Source: Gigaspora margarita
Lineage: Eukaryota; Glomeromycota; Glomeromycetes; Diversisporales; Gigasporaceae
Direction: 5' to 3'
Assembly: GCA_009809945.1 (NCBI GenBank)
Contig: WTPW01001119.1
Coordinates: 38,948-102,947, forward strand
DNA: 64,000 nucleotides
Below are positions 10,680 through 21,373 of the stretch, piece after piece. Both the position numbers and the translations under genes were made by a program. The notes beneath the pieces are model-generated. The model saw only the letters and a list, made by a program, of their open reading frames with translations, did not search any database and was not told the DNA's origin. Each line of letters opens with the position of its first letter. Within the stretch, counting starts at the first letter, position 1.

Positions 10680-12010
10680 ATTGGTTACAAATACTTATTT
10701 TCCGGTACAAATTTAAGCTTTCCAATGAAATACAAACTACAAAAGAAAGAATGTAATAAGTAAAGTAAGAACAAAAAAGAACTAATATGTTCATTATATA
10801 CTGGTCCAGCCCAAGATCTTTGTTCTCTAGTGCCAATTCATGCTTCTTAGTAAAGTACAAACTGCAATGAAAAGAGCATATTAGTAACAAAAAAAAACAA
10901 AAAAAAAAAAAANNNNNNNNNNNNNNNNNNNNNNNNNNNNNNNNNNNNNNNNNNNNNNNNNNNNNNNNNNNNNNNNNNNNNNNNNNNNNNNNNNNNNNNN
11001 NNNNNNNNNNNNNNNNNNNNNNNNNNNNNNNNNNNNNNNNNNNNNNNNNNNNNNNNNNNNNNNNNNNNNNNNNNNNNNNNNNNNNNNNNNNNNNNNNNNN
11101 NNNNNNNNNNNNNNNNNNNNNNNNNNNNNNNNNNNNNNNNNNNNNNNNNNNNNNNNNNNNNNNNNNNNNNNNNNNNNNNNNNNNNNNNNNNNNNNNNNNN
11201 NNNNNNNNNNNNNNNNNNNNNNNNNNNNNNNNNNNNNNNNNNNNNNNNNNNNNNNNNNNNNNNNNNNNNNNNNNNNNNNNNNNNNNNNNNNNNNNNNNNN
11301 NNNNNNNNNNNNNNNNNNNNNNNNNNNNNNNNNNNNNNNNNNNNNNNNNNNNNNNNNNNNNNNNNNNNNNNNNNNNNNNNNNNNNNNNNNNNNNTTTTTC
11401 AACAAAGTACTAACCTATGAGGAAAGTGTTAGTAAAATAATAAACAAAAAAAAAATAGTGAAAAAAATAGAACTGGTATGTTCATTATACCAGTTTTGAT
11501 TAAGATCTTTGTTCTCTGGTACCAATTTATACTTCCTAGCAAAATACAAAATTCAATAAAAAAGAATATATTAGTGACAAGAATGAAAGTAAGAAAAAAA
11601 AACAAAGAAAAAAAAACTAGTATGTTCGTTATGTACCGGTCCAGGTCAAGATTTTTGTTCTCAGCAACATTCCATGTTTTCCAGCAAGAATGAAAGTAAG
11701 AAAAAAAAACAAAAAAAAAAAAGAACTAGTATGTTCGTTATGTACTGGTTCAGCCCAAGATCTTTGTTCTTTGGTGCCAATTTATGCTTTTTAGCAAAAT
11801 ACAAAATACAATAAAAAAGAATATGTTAGTGACAAGAATGGAAGTAACAAGAAAAAAAAAACAAAGAAAAAAAAACTAGTACATTTGTTATGTACTGGTC
11901 CAGCCCAAGATCTTTGTTCTTAGCAATATTTCACGTTTTCTGACAAAGTACTAACCTACAAGGAAAGTGTTAGTGAAATAATAAACAAAAAAAAAATAGT
12001 AAAAAAAATA
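10680..12010. repeat. Tandem array of about 110-180-bp units, interrupted by an assembly gap
   Basis: The unit contains TATGTTCRTTATGTACYGGT, CCAGCCCAAGATCTTTGTTC, GTGCCAATTTATGCTT and an A-rich spacer. Unit starts can be seen near 10,785, 11,472, 11,618, 11,726 and 11,875. The 482-bp N run lies inside the array, as expected where assemblers collapse repeats, so the true copy number is unknown. No protein frame. Confidence 0.75.
10913..11394. other. Assembly gap (482 N)
   Basis: A run of N bases. Any frame drawn across it is meaningless. Confidence 1.
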
Positions 12011-12598
12011 AAATTATAAAAAAAGTTAAGCAAAAGTAGATTAGATTTAAAAACTTAAAGTTTGAAGTAATAAATTCTTAAATTTTAATTAAATAAATAT
12101 GCATATTTTTTATTCATTGAGTTAAAGCAAAAAATAAAGTTAAGGTAGATTATCTAGTACTATGTAGATCATAAGTCTTAACATAGTGTTACAAAATGTA
12201 ACGATAAAAAAATATAAATCCAAAAATTTGCTAAGTTCAAATTTTAAACGATTGGTATGATTAATCATTATGTATCGACTTGAATCAATTCAATAATAAT
12301 TGATTGCAGATGCATAATGATTTATATCTGTTAATCGATAGTTATCGATTATTGATATCTATTGTTTTACAACTGCACTATTGATTTATATCGTTATATC
12401 TTAATCGATATATATCATTTTTTTATTATATATCGATATTTATCGGGTTAAGAAATTTTGTGATAATAGTCCAAAGGTCCAAATAATTTTTTGGACCTTC
12501 AGGTATTGGACAATATTCAAATAATTTGTAAGATTTATTGGACATATGTCCAAATAGTCAATTGGACATATATCTAATTATATGATGACAAAAGTTTT
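12011..12598. other. AT-rich intergenic region with TCGATA-rich repeat remnants
   Basis: No gene. 12,290-12,440 is dense in ATCGATA motifs and 12,470-12,570 carries TTGGACATATGTCCAA-type motifs like those at 8727 and 18,040. Confidence 0.45.
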
Positions 12599-12660
12599 AC
12601 TATATATTGCCACCTCTGAAAATAAGCTACCCTCTTTCTTTTGGTCAACAAACTAAAATA

Positions 12661-12910
12661 TGGGGGTGAGTCAGTAGAAAAGGGACAAATCATTTTTAGT
12701 AAAATTTTTTTAATTTTTAAATTTAAATATTTTAACAACTATTTAATTAAATTTGCTAAAAATTTTTTTATTTTAATCTTAAAATTATATAGGATTAAAA
12801 TAAAAAAAAATTATTAAATTTATTAAGAAAGTTATTAAGATATTTAAGTTTAAAGTCAAGAAAACTTTTACTTAGAAAAAATTTGCCCCTTTTCTACTAA
12901 CCCACCCCCA
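12661..12910. mobile_element. TA-target MITE
   Basis: TGGGGGTGAGTCAGTAGAAA opens it. Inverted, the right end reads TGGGGGTGGGTTAGTAGAAA. Flanking TA at 12,659-12,660 and 12,911-12,912. Length 250 bp. Similar G-rich motifs near 16,890 and 16,960 suggest relatives. Confidence 0.75.
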
Positions 12911-13076
12911 TATCTTTGACTCAAAATAAGCTACCACACAATTAATAATAGTTGCTACATAGTAAAGTCCAAATATTACTATGCAAAACGATTATAGTCG
13001 CTTAAGTAAACATTTTTAGGAGATCAAAATACACATGCTCTAAAATTTTTAACAAATTTAAAGAACATTTTATTAA

Positions 13077-13427
13077 GGGTAGGGTGAATGTAGATCATTT
13101 CTTATATAAGTAGATCAACCAAAAAAATATTACACAAAAATTGAACACATATTACATATAAAAGTTTTTAAAAATATAATCAATTTTCATAAAAGTTTTG
13201 AGGTAGATATATTAGATCCTCTAATTCTAATTATAATAATTTGAACTCTTGTATTATTTAAAAAAAACATACTTGTATATATTATTAATTCTTCCTAAGT
13301 TGATTGAAATTTGCCTAAGTTACACAACATAGATATCATATGATCATCACCAGATTTCAATTGAATGTTATTGTAAAAAAATTAGTAACGTGATCACTAG
13401 TAAAAATGATCGATGTTTACCCTACCC
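13077..13427. mobile_element. TTAA-target (piggyBac-like) MITE
   Basis: GGGTAGGGTGAATG on the left and, inverted, GGGTAGGGTAAACATCG on the right, flanked by TTAA at 13,073-13,076 and 13,428-13,431. The uninterrupted site (TTTATTAATTGG) survives in the relative at about 43,534. Length 351 bp, non-coding. Confidence 0.75.
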
Positions 13428-13518
13428 TTAATTGGTTTTTAATTTTTATATTCTATAAATAAATTAAAATTTTATTAACAAAATATATTTGTTGAACTTA
13501 AAAATAAAAGTCAAATAA

Positions 13519-14491
13519 GGGGTGTGGCAACTTAGAGAAGTTGGTAAGTTGTCATCCCAAGCGGCAGGTCTAGGGTTCAAATCCCACTAGCAACGCTTTG
13601 AAAAATAGATCTGTGTTACAGTAACCATTTCTTCTCATAGGTCCTTTGGTACACTATCTTGAATGAAAGTCACCGGGCACACAAAATCCAAGGATCAGAA
13701 AATGGATACCCGTTTGTAAGTCCCGAGTAAGAAAATAGCAAAGTTCTTTGACGGTGCTAACCATAATTGAAATATCAGAAACCGGAGCCAGAGAACTGGA
13801 CGACAAGATCCTCGAGGAGAGGGTCTACCAACCTAGCTGCCAGAGTTGCACTGGAGGAAAAGGACATGTGTTTCGGCAACATGTACCAAGAGGAAGGAAT
13901 CTATTTGGTACTTAAAGCCAGGCTGACCAACCCTTCCGAGCTAACTAGTTTGGAAGTTTGGGGATACTGAGGAAGGACCGATAGGAAGGTTGTAGTAGAT
14001 ATTAGGATTGGAGTGAACCTCGACAAGGGCAAAAGTAGGTAACGGTAGGGGTTTAATGGTTAGCCCTAACCCCAAGTGTTGGTATAATGCAAATGCATAA
14101 GTTACCGAAGCGTAGGTAATACCTGTGTGGGACAGGAACTGCTCTACCAAGTGTACTGTAAGGATAAACTAGTTCTAAAGGGATTCTGTAAGTATCTGGA
14201 ACTGGCCTTGACTGACTTATGTAATGGAGGACTGTACTGATAATACAAGGAGGATTTGGTAAGAGAAGCATAGATCAGAGGATTTAAATAGATAACCCCC
14301 TAGTTGGGTTGCAGGTATAGCAACTAGTATAGAACCTTCGGGCAGACTACTTAAATTAGACAACCAAAAATTGTACGTGTGGCGAGTTGTACTCTCTTCT
14401 ATGTAACAAATATCAGGGTGCCCCTAGAGGCACCCGTGATCTGACTTACTTGAATAAAGCCTTTCCTCATAGCGGTAACTTTGACATAAAA
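13519..14491 (+). mobile_element. tRNA-derived SINE-like retroposon, copy 1
   Basis: The 5' head GGGTGTGGCAACTTAGAGAA…GTTGGTAAGTTG resembles a tRNA D-arm/A-box region, and GGTTCAAATCCC is a near-consensus B box. A body of about 800 bp and an A-rich 3' end follow. The target duplication AATAAAAGTCAAATAA lies before the head and after the tail. The other copies are 14,510-15,488 and 33,731-34,726. The central module GTTGGGTTGCAGGTATRGC…ACTACTTAAATTAGACAACC is shared with the different SINE at 17,268. Local GC content is visibly higher than the surroundings. Open frames inside it are not genes. Confidence 0.75.
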
Positions 14492-14509
14492 AAAATAAAA
14501 GTCAAATAA

Positions 14510-15488
14510 AAAGATATGGTGACTTAGAGAAGTTGGTAAGTTGTTACCCTCAAAGTGGCAGATCTAGGGTTCAAATCCTACTGCGATGCTTTGAAAAAAT
14601 AGATCTGTGTTCCAGTAACTGTTTCTCATCGATCAGTTGGGTACATTACCTGTAGTCCTTGGTACACCATCTTGAATGGAGCTCCCGGGCACACAAAATT
14701 CAGAAAACTGGAGAATGAAAACTCGTTTGGCAAACCCGAGTAAGGAGGTAGCAAAGATCTTTAACGGTGCTACCAAAGCCAGAATATTAGAAACCGGAGC
14801 TAGAGAATTAGACGATAAGACTCTCGAAGAGGAAGTCCACCAACCTGGCCACCAGAGTCACACCGGAGGAAAAGGACCTATGTTGCGGAAGTAGGTACCA
14901 AGGGAAAACAGCCATATCGACCCTTCCGGGCTAACTGGTTTGGAAGTTTGTGGATCCGGTATAAGGACCAGTAGGATGGTGAAGGTAGGTGCTAGGATTG
15001 GAGCGAATCTTGCAAAGCAGAAGTAGGTAATAGTAGCAGTTTAAGGATAATCCCTGACTGCAAGTGTCAGTATAATGCAGATGCATAAGTTACTGAAGTG
15101 TAGGTAATACCTATATGGGACAGGGACTGCTCTACCAAGTGTGCCGCGAGAATAAACTAGTTCTAAGGAGATTCCGTGAGCATCCAGGACTGGTCTTGAC
15201 TGACTTATGTAACAGAGGACTGTGATACAAGGAGGATTTGGCAGAAGGAGCATAGACCAGAGAGTTTAAATAGGTAACCCTCTAGTTGGGTTGCAGGTAT
15301 GGCTGCTAGTGTAAAACCTTCAGGCTGACTACTTAAATTAGACAACCAAAAGTTGTACGTATAGCTAGTTGTACTCTCATCTATGTAACAAATGTCAGGG
15401 TGTCTCTAGAGGCGCCCGTGATCTAAATTACTTGAATAAAAGCCTTTTCCCATAGCGGTAAGTTTGATATAAAAAAAAAATAAAAAAA
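14510..15488 (+). mobile_element. tRNA-derived SINE-like retroposon, copy 2 (in tandem with copy 1)
   Basis: Same family, inserted at or beside the duplicated target of copy 1. The AATAAAARTCAAATAA repeat therefore occurs three times: before copy 1, between the copies, and after copy 2. The B box reads GGTTCAAATCCT and the tail is A-rich with TAAAAAAAAAT. Two independent insertions, or one insertion followed by duplication by recombination, would both fit. Confidence 0.75.
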
Positions 15489-15569
15489 AATAAAAATCAA
15501 ATAATAAAAAGTACTCCAATTCTGATGAAACTTTTAGTATATATATATTCTAGTCTTTCAAACAAGTTT

Positions 15570-16512
15570 TTTTTTTTTTAACTTTGACTAACCACGTGTT
15601 AACTTTATTAATAGATTTGCAATACAAGTACTACAAAAATTCTATCAAAAACATGTCAAGCATAAACCTGATCCACCTCATTAGATAGACCCATGTTCGG
15701 TAGTCGCACTGATGTCTGCCATCTGTACCCACATATATGCTAAGCACATATCTAAAGTATACATATAACATGGTATTCAGCTACCAAAAAAGTAAAAAAA
15801 AAACCTAGCAAAGAACTCTACCAGGAAAAAAACAAATGAAAAGAACTAGCTAAACAATCTAAGTAATAGTATAAAAATTATATAATACTATGTAGAGAGT
15901 AAAACCTCTCTACGTATTATATTTACAATATTCGAAAGAAAATTGCATACGTCTAAAAGAAAGTTCTAGAAAGAAATTTTTACTCGAATTTTTCACCAAA
16001 ATATCGCATGTGTCCAGATTGTTTACTCAACCGAGTTACCAAGAGCACACCTGACTTGATACCAATTGGGTAGACACTATCCTGATTAGGAAATATAAAC
16101 AGTGGCGATCTTTTGAAAGGAGTAAGCTAGATTTCCCACTTTTTGTAAAAATTTCGAGAGAAAAACCCGAAGAGCGAAAAAAAGGAGAGGTTTGGTACCA
16201 AACGGAAAAGGAGTTGGTAGGAGTTACGCTACACATAATAACCTATTTCAAAACAAGACTCCAGGGACTAAGCCCACTACTTCTTTGCTCGATAGTGCCA
16301 ATCCAAAGACCAAATGGGAGACCACCTAAAAAAGTCCGTTAAGAGTGTTTCAAGTTTCAAGAAACTGAAACACCTTTCAGTTCCTTCACAGATAGACTCT
16401 TCCAGTTGCTTTTTGATAGAACCTGTTTCTTTTTAATAAGTTAAATATGTAGTTTTCATAGGTCGGCCTTCTTGGAAAATTTGGTACAGATGATCATCAG
16501 AAAGAGATTTTC
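15570..16512 (-). mobile_element. Non-LTR retroposon family 2, copy B
   Basis: The target duplication CTTTCAAACAAGTTT is at 15,555-15,569 and 16,513-16,527. The T run at the left edge marks the poly(A) tail on the minus strand. The right end (GTACAGATGATCATCAGAAA) matches the 5' end of copy A. Length 943 bp, no protein frame. Confidence 0.75.
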
Positions 16513-16857
16513 CTTTCAAACAAGTTTACTTAAGTGTTAATAATCAATTTACTTAGTAGAATTTAGACTTTACTATATATTAATTATTTGTAGTTGACCA
16601 AAAATTGTTTATATCCAAAAATAAGCTACCTTCAGATTTTTTATATTCTAAATTATTCAAAAAAAGGAGCTCATTTATTACAATATTGCTATTTATTAAT
16701 TTTATTTATAAATTTTTTTTACTTTTTAATTTACAATAATAATTTATTAATAAATGTTTTTAATTCAAAGTGTTGATCTTGGCTAATTTATTTTATTTAG
16801 TATGTTTTCTTTTATAATATGCCTTTATTAAAATTAAAATAAAATCAACTGTTGTTA

Positions 16858-17020
16858 GAGCGCTAACATTTATTAGGTAATATTTTAGGGGGTGGAGGGA
16901 TCAAGAAAAATCTTATCTTAGTTAAATTTGATTGGCTAAAATTCTATTTATAGATCTTATCTGGGGGTGGGGGATAAGCCCCTATAGTAAATGAATATTA
17001 GGTAATAAATGTCAGCGCCC
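16858..17020. mobile_element. TTA-target (PIF/Harbinger-like) MITE
   Basis: GAGCGCTAACATTTATTAGG and, inverted, GGGCGCTGACATTTATTACC form the TIRs. TTA flanks both ends (16,855-16,857 and 17,021-17,023). A TWA target is typical of Harbinger-type elements. 163 bp, non-coding. From 17,024 to 17,267 there is only AT-rich microsatellite-like sequence. Confidence 0.65.
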
Positions 17021-17267
17021 TTATTATTCTTTTTGAAATACAATTATTTTACAGTTTCTAATAATCTGTTTAATTAATTATATCTCACTAAAGCAATACC
17101 AAATATATATTTTTAAAACTTGTATGTATATATATAAACATATTGCAAGTAAAATAAAATTTAAGTTGGTTCAGTAGTGTGAATATGTATATACATATAC
17201 ATATATTTTATAATAATAATGATTGTTGTTATTATTATTAGTATACTTTTTAAATATTTTATAAAGT

Positions 17268-17850
17268 CCTGTGGGTCGATAGCATAGCGGTTATGCTCCC
17301 AGGATACAAATCAAAGGTTGCCGGTTCAATTCCCCTCAGAGGCGAAAATGCAACAACCAGCCAGTTAAAATGGAAATCTGTGAACCCGTGGCTTGTCAGC
17401 TGGTCAGAAAATCAGAGAGCTTAATTAGGCAATTCCCGTAGTTGGGTTGCAGGTATGGCAGCTAGTGTAAAACCTGCGGGCGGACTACTTAAATTAGGTA
17501 CCAAAAGTGTGCGTGTAGCTAGATGCATCCTTGTCTATGGCCTGGGTCTTCCGTTGGCGTTTATAGATTGCCTTAATTGGGCAGTTACCGCGATCAAATC
17601 TGGGTGGCGAAGCGAAACGAGTTAGAACCTGATTTGGATTAACCGAAGTCACTAGATGTAATGAGAGGCCGAAGTCTGAGAAGCTACTACATGAACTCAT
17701 GGTGCAATCATTCAGAGGTGGTTCCCGTTTGTACCAATATCGATCTGGTGACGATCGTCTGAAGGCGGTGTTGGGAGGGTAAAACTCGGTGCCCACTAGG
17801 CATTTGGGTGGTCTGAAATAGGGCTAGCCGGATGTATGCTTACCAAAATA
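17268..17850 (+). mobile_element. SINE-like retroposon with a different tRNA-like head
   Basis: The head GTGGGTCGATAGCATAGCGG has a D-arm-like GCAT/ATGC stem and is followed at about 17,325 by GGTTCAATTCC, a B box. The anticodon and acceptor stems do not fold properly, so it is not a functional tRNA. The module at 17,430-17,520 (GTTGGGTTGCAGGTATGGCA…GGACTACTTAAATTAG) is nearly the same as in the 13.5-kb SINE family although the heads differ. The 3' part (17,560-17,850) is unrelated to that family. I could not define TSDs. Confidence 0.6.
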
Positions 17851-19071
17851 GTTTAATATGTAAAAATTGTTAATTAATAAATTAATAAAGTATTAATGCA
17901 CTTGTAAGTATCCGGTGCAAGTTTGAAAAAAAAAAAAATTTTATAAATTAGAAATATTTTGTATTAGTAAATATTGGCCTAAATTAAGTTTAATTTAGGC
18001 CAAGATTAAATTAATATTTTTTAATGTCCAATAAAAAAAGTTACTATGTTTAATCAAATTATTTGGACAATTGGATATTGTTCAAATATCCAAATGTTCA
18101 AATTGTTCAAATGTTCAATATCATAACTAGTAATGCTACCAAAATTGATTTTTGAAAAAGATCTATTTTATCTTCTTTAGAGAAAATTAAAATTTTTTAT
18201 AAGGAAGAGCAAATAAAATTTATATAGCATATCAGGTAATTTTTGGAATACACTAAAAATTTTGGGGTTCAAATAATATGTATATACATGGATTTGCCAA
18301 TTATATGCGCCGTAATTAATGATTATCAATTATTTGACACCAGTAGAACCCCAGATATCTAGTATAAAAGTCATACTTGAAATTTTTTTAGCAAAAATAC
18401 CTAAAATTTGAGAAGCAAAAAACAGGATTTGTCAATTATTTTGGCATCCAGTAGTTCAATTTGAATGAACTTTATTTTAAAATGAAGCTCTCAGTGAGGC
18501 GCATCTAACAAAAAAAGTTTATTCAATTATGATTACTGGATTAGAAGTTATTAAAGTAAATAGATTTTGTCATTTTTAGCAAATTAGATCAAAATTGGCC
18601 AAAATCCAGTTATGACATATAAGAGATGGCCAGGGTCTACACCAGTTAAGCAATTTAAAATTTCTATTGCTAAACTTACGTATAGTTTCATTTATTTTTT
18701 CTTATTTGTTTTTTTTTTATTTACTAATTTTTCTTTTTTGTAGCTTTTTGTTAAATAAAACTCGAAATTGAGCTAGAAATGATCTAGCATATCTGCTAAT
18801 CTGTGTAATACCCTAAAATTGATTTAATAGTAGATCATATATAATTTAAGACAAAATGTGCTACAAGGACTGATAGATGAATGCAAAAACTACCAAAATT
18901 TATAAGCATATAGTTTATACCTAAAGGAACTTATATACAAAATAATCAGTGGATTGGCAAAATAATTAGTTCACTTACTCATAGCAAGTCTTCAAGTAGC
19001 AGTCTTTAAAGTATGTTTATTTTAATATGTAGAAGTTCTATTAATAACTCAAACAGCTAGTAAATTTGTTA

Positions 19072-20501
19072 CAGTGGCCTATCATATTATTGTGAACACT
19101 TTTTAAAAATTTATACAGAGCTAAATATTTAAGTTATTAAGCTAAAAATTAAATTATAAATGCTTTAAATCTAGAGCTATGTAATTTAGCGCATATGCTC
19201 TGTAGCGCATCCACGTGATCAGCCAATCAGATTGTAAGATCAGGTGTAACACAAAATCGAAAAAAATAGTGATATTTTAAAAAATCGCTTGTAGTTCATA
19301 ATTTTGCTTATATAACCTCTCTTCACGTTCTAACAAAAAAAATTCCTAACCAAATTTTGGGTTAGGATCTTTTGCTAAAGCCCTTACCCAAACCTTAACT
19401 TGACCCTGACCCTAATCCTAAACCAACAAGCCTTTATTTATTGGTTTGATTTTACATTATACCTGATCTATGAGGTGCGTTACAACGCACCTGCTCAAAA
19501 TAATATATTTCTTAAATCTATATCTTTTAAATAAAAAAAAGATTAAAAGATTTTATACTACAGTTTTTAAAATAATTAAGTTTAAGTAAAATATTAGATT
19601 TTTATATTTGACTGGTTTTTATTGTTGTACAAAATTAATTAAAATAATAACTGTATAGCAAAAGAAAAATGTGAAAGTTAGTATTCAAACTAAAAAGCAA
19701 TAAAATTAATTTTTTATTAAGCTAATTGGATTTCAAAAATAAGTAAAAATTATTCAGTATGACAAATTATATATAATCTCAAAATTTTAAAAAATTTTAA
19801 GATAGTTATTATTTCTAAATATAGTAATACAATTATTAATTCAAAACTATATCAATTACCAAATATAGTAATTTTATTACTATATATAGTAATTAAATAA
19901 AAATTTTTTGTAAAATTATAAAATTTTTAAGATATGTGCAATTTGTTATACTACATAACTTTATTTAAAAAAATTGCTAGTTTATTAATAAAAAATTTAA
20001 GTTTATATATTACTATATGGGCAGCTATCAATAGAAATCAAGCAAATCAACATTTGAAAAAAATTAATTCCTTAACTTTCATAGCTTATATCTCAATGAA
20101 TTATAAAGCTATCTTAATGATTTAATATTCAACAGAAAGCTTACAATTTAAGCTTTCTTTTAAATATTAAATCATTAAGATAGCTTTAAAATTCATTAAG
20201 ATATGAGCTAAGAAAGTTAAAGAATTAATTTTTTTTCAAATGTTGACAGCTGCCCATATTTAGTAATTCTAGTTACTATGTAAACTATATTAAATTCTAG
20301 AAAATCGGTCGATTGTAAAAATCTAAAATTTTACTTAAACTTAATTATCTCAAAAACTATAGTATAAAATTTTTTAAACTTTTTTTTATTTAAAAGATAT
20401 AGATTTAAAAAATTTCTAATTTAATTTTTAGCTTGATGTCATAAATATTTAGCTCTGTATAAATTTTTAAATAGTGTCTGCAATAATATGGTAGGCCACT
20501 G
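19072..20501. mobile_element. TA-target foldback element with long inverted arms
   Basis: CAGTGGCCTATCATATTATT opens and, inverted, CAGTGGCCTACCATATTATT closes the element. Inverted similarity continues for over 200 bp (ATACAGAGCTAAATATTTA…) on both arms. TA flanks at 19,070-19,071 and 20,502-20,503. The core (about 20,010-20,260) is a second palindrome around AGAAAGCTTACAATTTAAGC. The left arm is split by the insertion at 19,173-19,511. Confidence 0.75.
19173..19511. mobile_element. Insertion with 8-bp target duplication inside the foldback arm
   Basis: TTAAATCT occurs at 19,165-19,172 and 19,512-19,519. The opposite arm of the host element lacks the intervening 339 bp, which confirms an insertion. 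The ends are only weakly inverted (AGAGCTATGTAATTTAGC against GAAATATATTATTTTGAGC). It contains CACGTGATCAGCCAATCAG and a CGTTACAACG palindrome. No frame. Confidence 0.5.
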
Positions 20502-20503
20502 TA

Positions 20504-21363
20504 TTTTAATTTTAATTATCGTTCAAGTTTATACTATTAAGTTCATGACACTTACTATCTTTTCATAATATTTATAGTAACCACTATATTATATTTATCA
20601 TTTTATTCACACAAATTTAGAGTGCTCTCAAGCACCAAATTAATAAGTCGGAGCCCAATTTTTAATTATTCTATTCAAGTTTGTAATATTTATAGTGCCT
20701 GCTATTTTATACCTACCATTTTATTTGTACATTCTTTTCAGAACTGCACCTGTTATTGAGTCTTGATATTATTTTCTTTTCTAGTTCTTTTTAGGGTGCT
20801 TCTTTCTGCCATCATTTTTTTATTATTTAATTTTGCATGAGCTTTTTAATATAACAATTTGATCCAGATTGATTCCAGCTTGGAATCTGTCTAGCAGTTT
20901 TGTTTTGAGTACTCTCAAGTACAAATTAATAGATTGGTGCCCAATCTTTAATTAGTGAATGATAGCTTAGCCTAGGAATAGAAAAAAAAACAATTTTAAA
21001 ATATTGGCACTGAGATTAGAATTTGGTTAAAACTAAAATACTACTTCCAGTTGTTTAATTTAGCGTCGTAGTATTTTTATAACTCTTAAATGAATTTATA
21101 TCTTAAGGATAAATAAATAAATAAGTTATTATTATTGCGTCAAAGTGTATTAAAGTATTTAAAACATTTAATTTTAACAAACATGTTTTTATTATCATGT
21201 TTTTTTAAAACACTTTTAAAACATTTTTCATTTCTAATTTAGCACTTTTTTTTTATTAAAAAATTGCTAGTTATTTTCTCATAACTGTAGATTTTTATTA
21301 TATACTAATCACACTACTAAAACCTACTACAGCCTAATCTCACTCTAATCTCGCTCTAATTTT
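20504..21363. other. No gene seen
   Basis: AT-rich DNA containing two loose copies of TGCTCTCAAGCACCAAATTAA (about 20,620 and 20,910). No frame or delimited element is supported. Confidence 0.4.
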
Positions 21364-21373
21364 ACTACTAACT

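Larger units (their letters stand above)
12600..16690. mobile_element. TA-target AAGCTACC-family element, inflated by five nested insertions
   Basis: The left end (CTATATATTGCCACC, then GAAAATAAGCTACCC) follows TA at 12,598-12,599. The right end near 16,600-16,690 (CCAAAAATAAGCTACC…GGAGCTCATTTATTAC) is decayed. Internal stretches, such as GTTGCTACATAGTAAAGTCC at about 12,950, match the intact 552-bp copy at 43,305-43,856 in order, so the ancestral element was about 550 bp. Nested inside are 12,661-12,910, 13,077-13,427, two SINEs and a minus-strand retroposon. Confidence 0.7.

Noticed and set aside
10881..11405. 174-codon frame
   Set aside because: It spans the N gap and has no real sequence.
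8728..12617. A single hAT element from CAGGGTTGGCA at 8,728 to GCCACCTCTG at 12,617
   Set aside because: The ends look inverted (CAGGGTTGGCA and CAGAGGTGGCA), but flanking 8-mers differ and the right end coincides with the start of a TA-target element that explains it better.
17268..17345. tRNA gene
   Set aside because: The D-arm and B box are recognisable, but the anticodon arm and acceptor stem do not pair, and the sequence continues into a SINE-like body.
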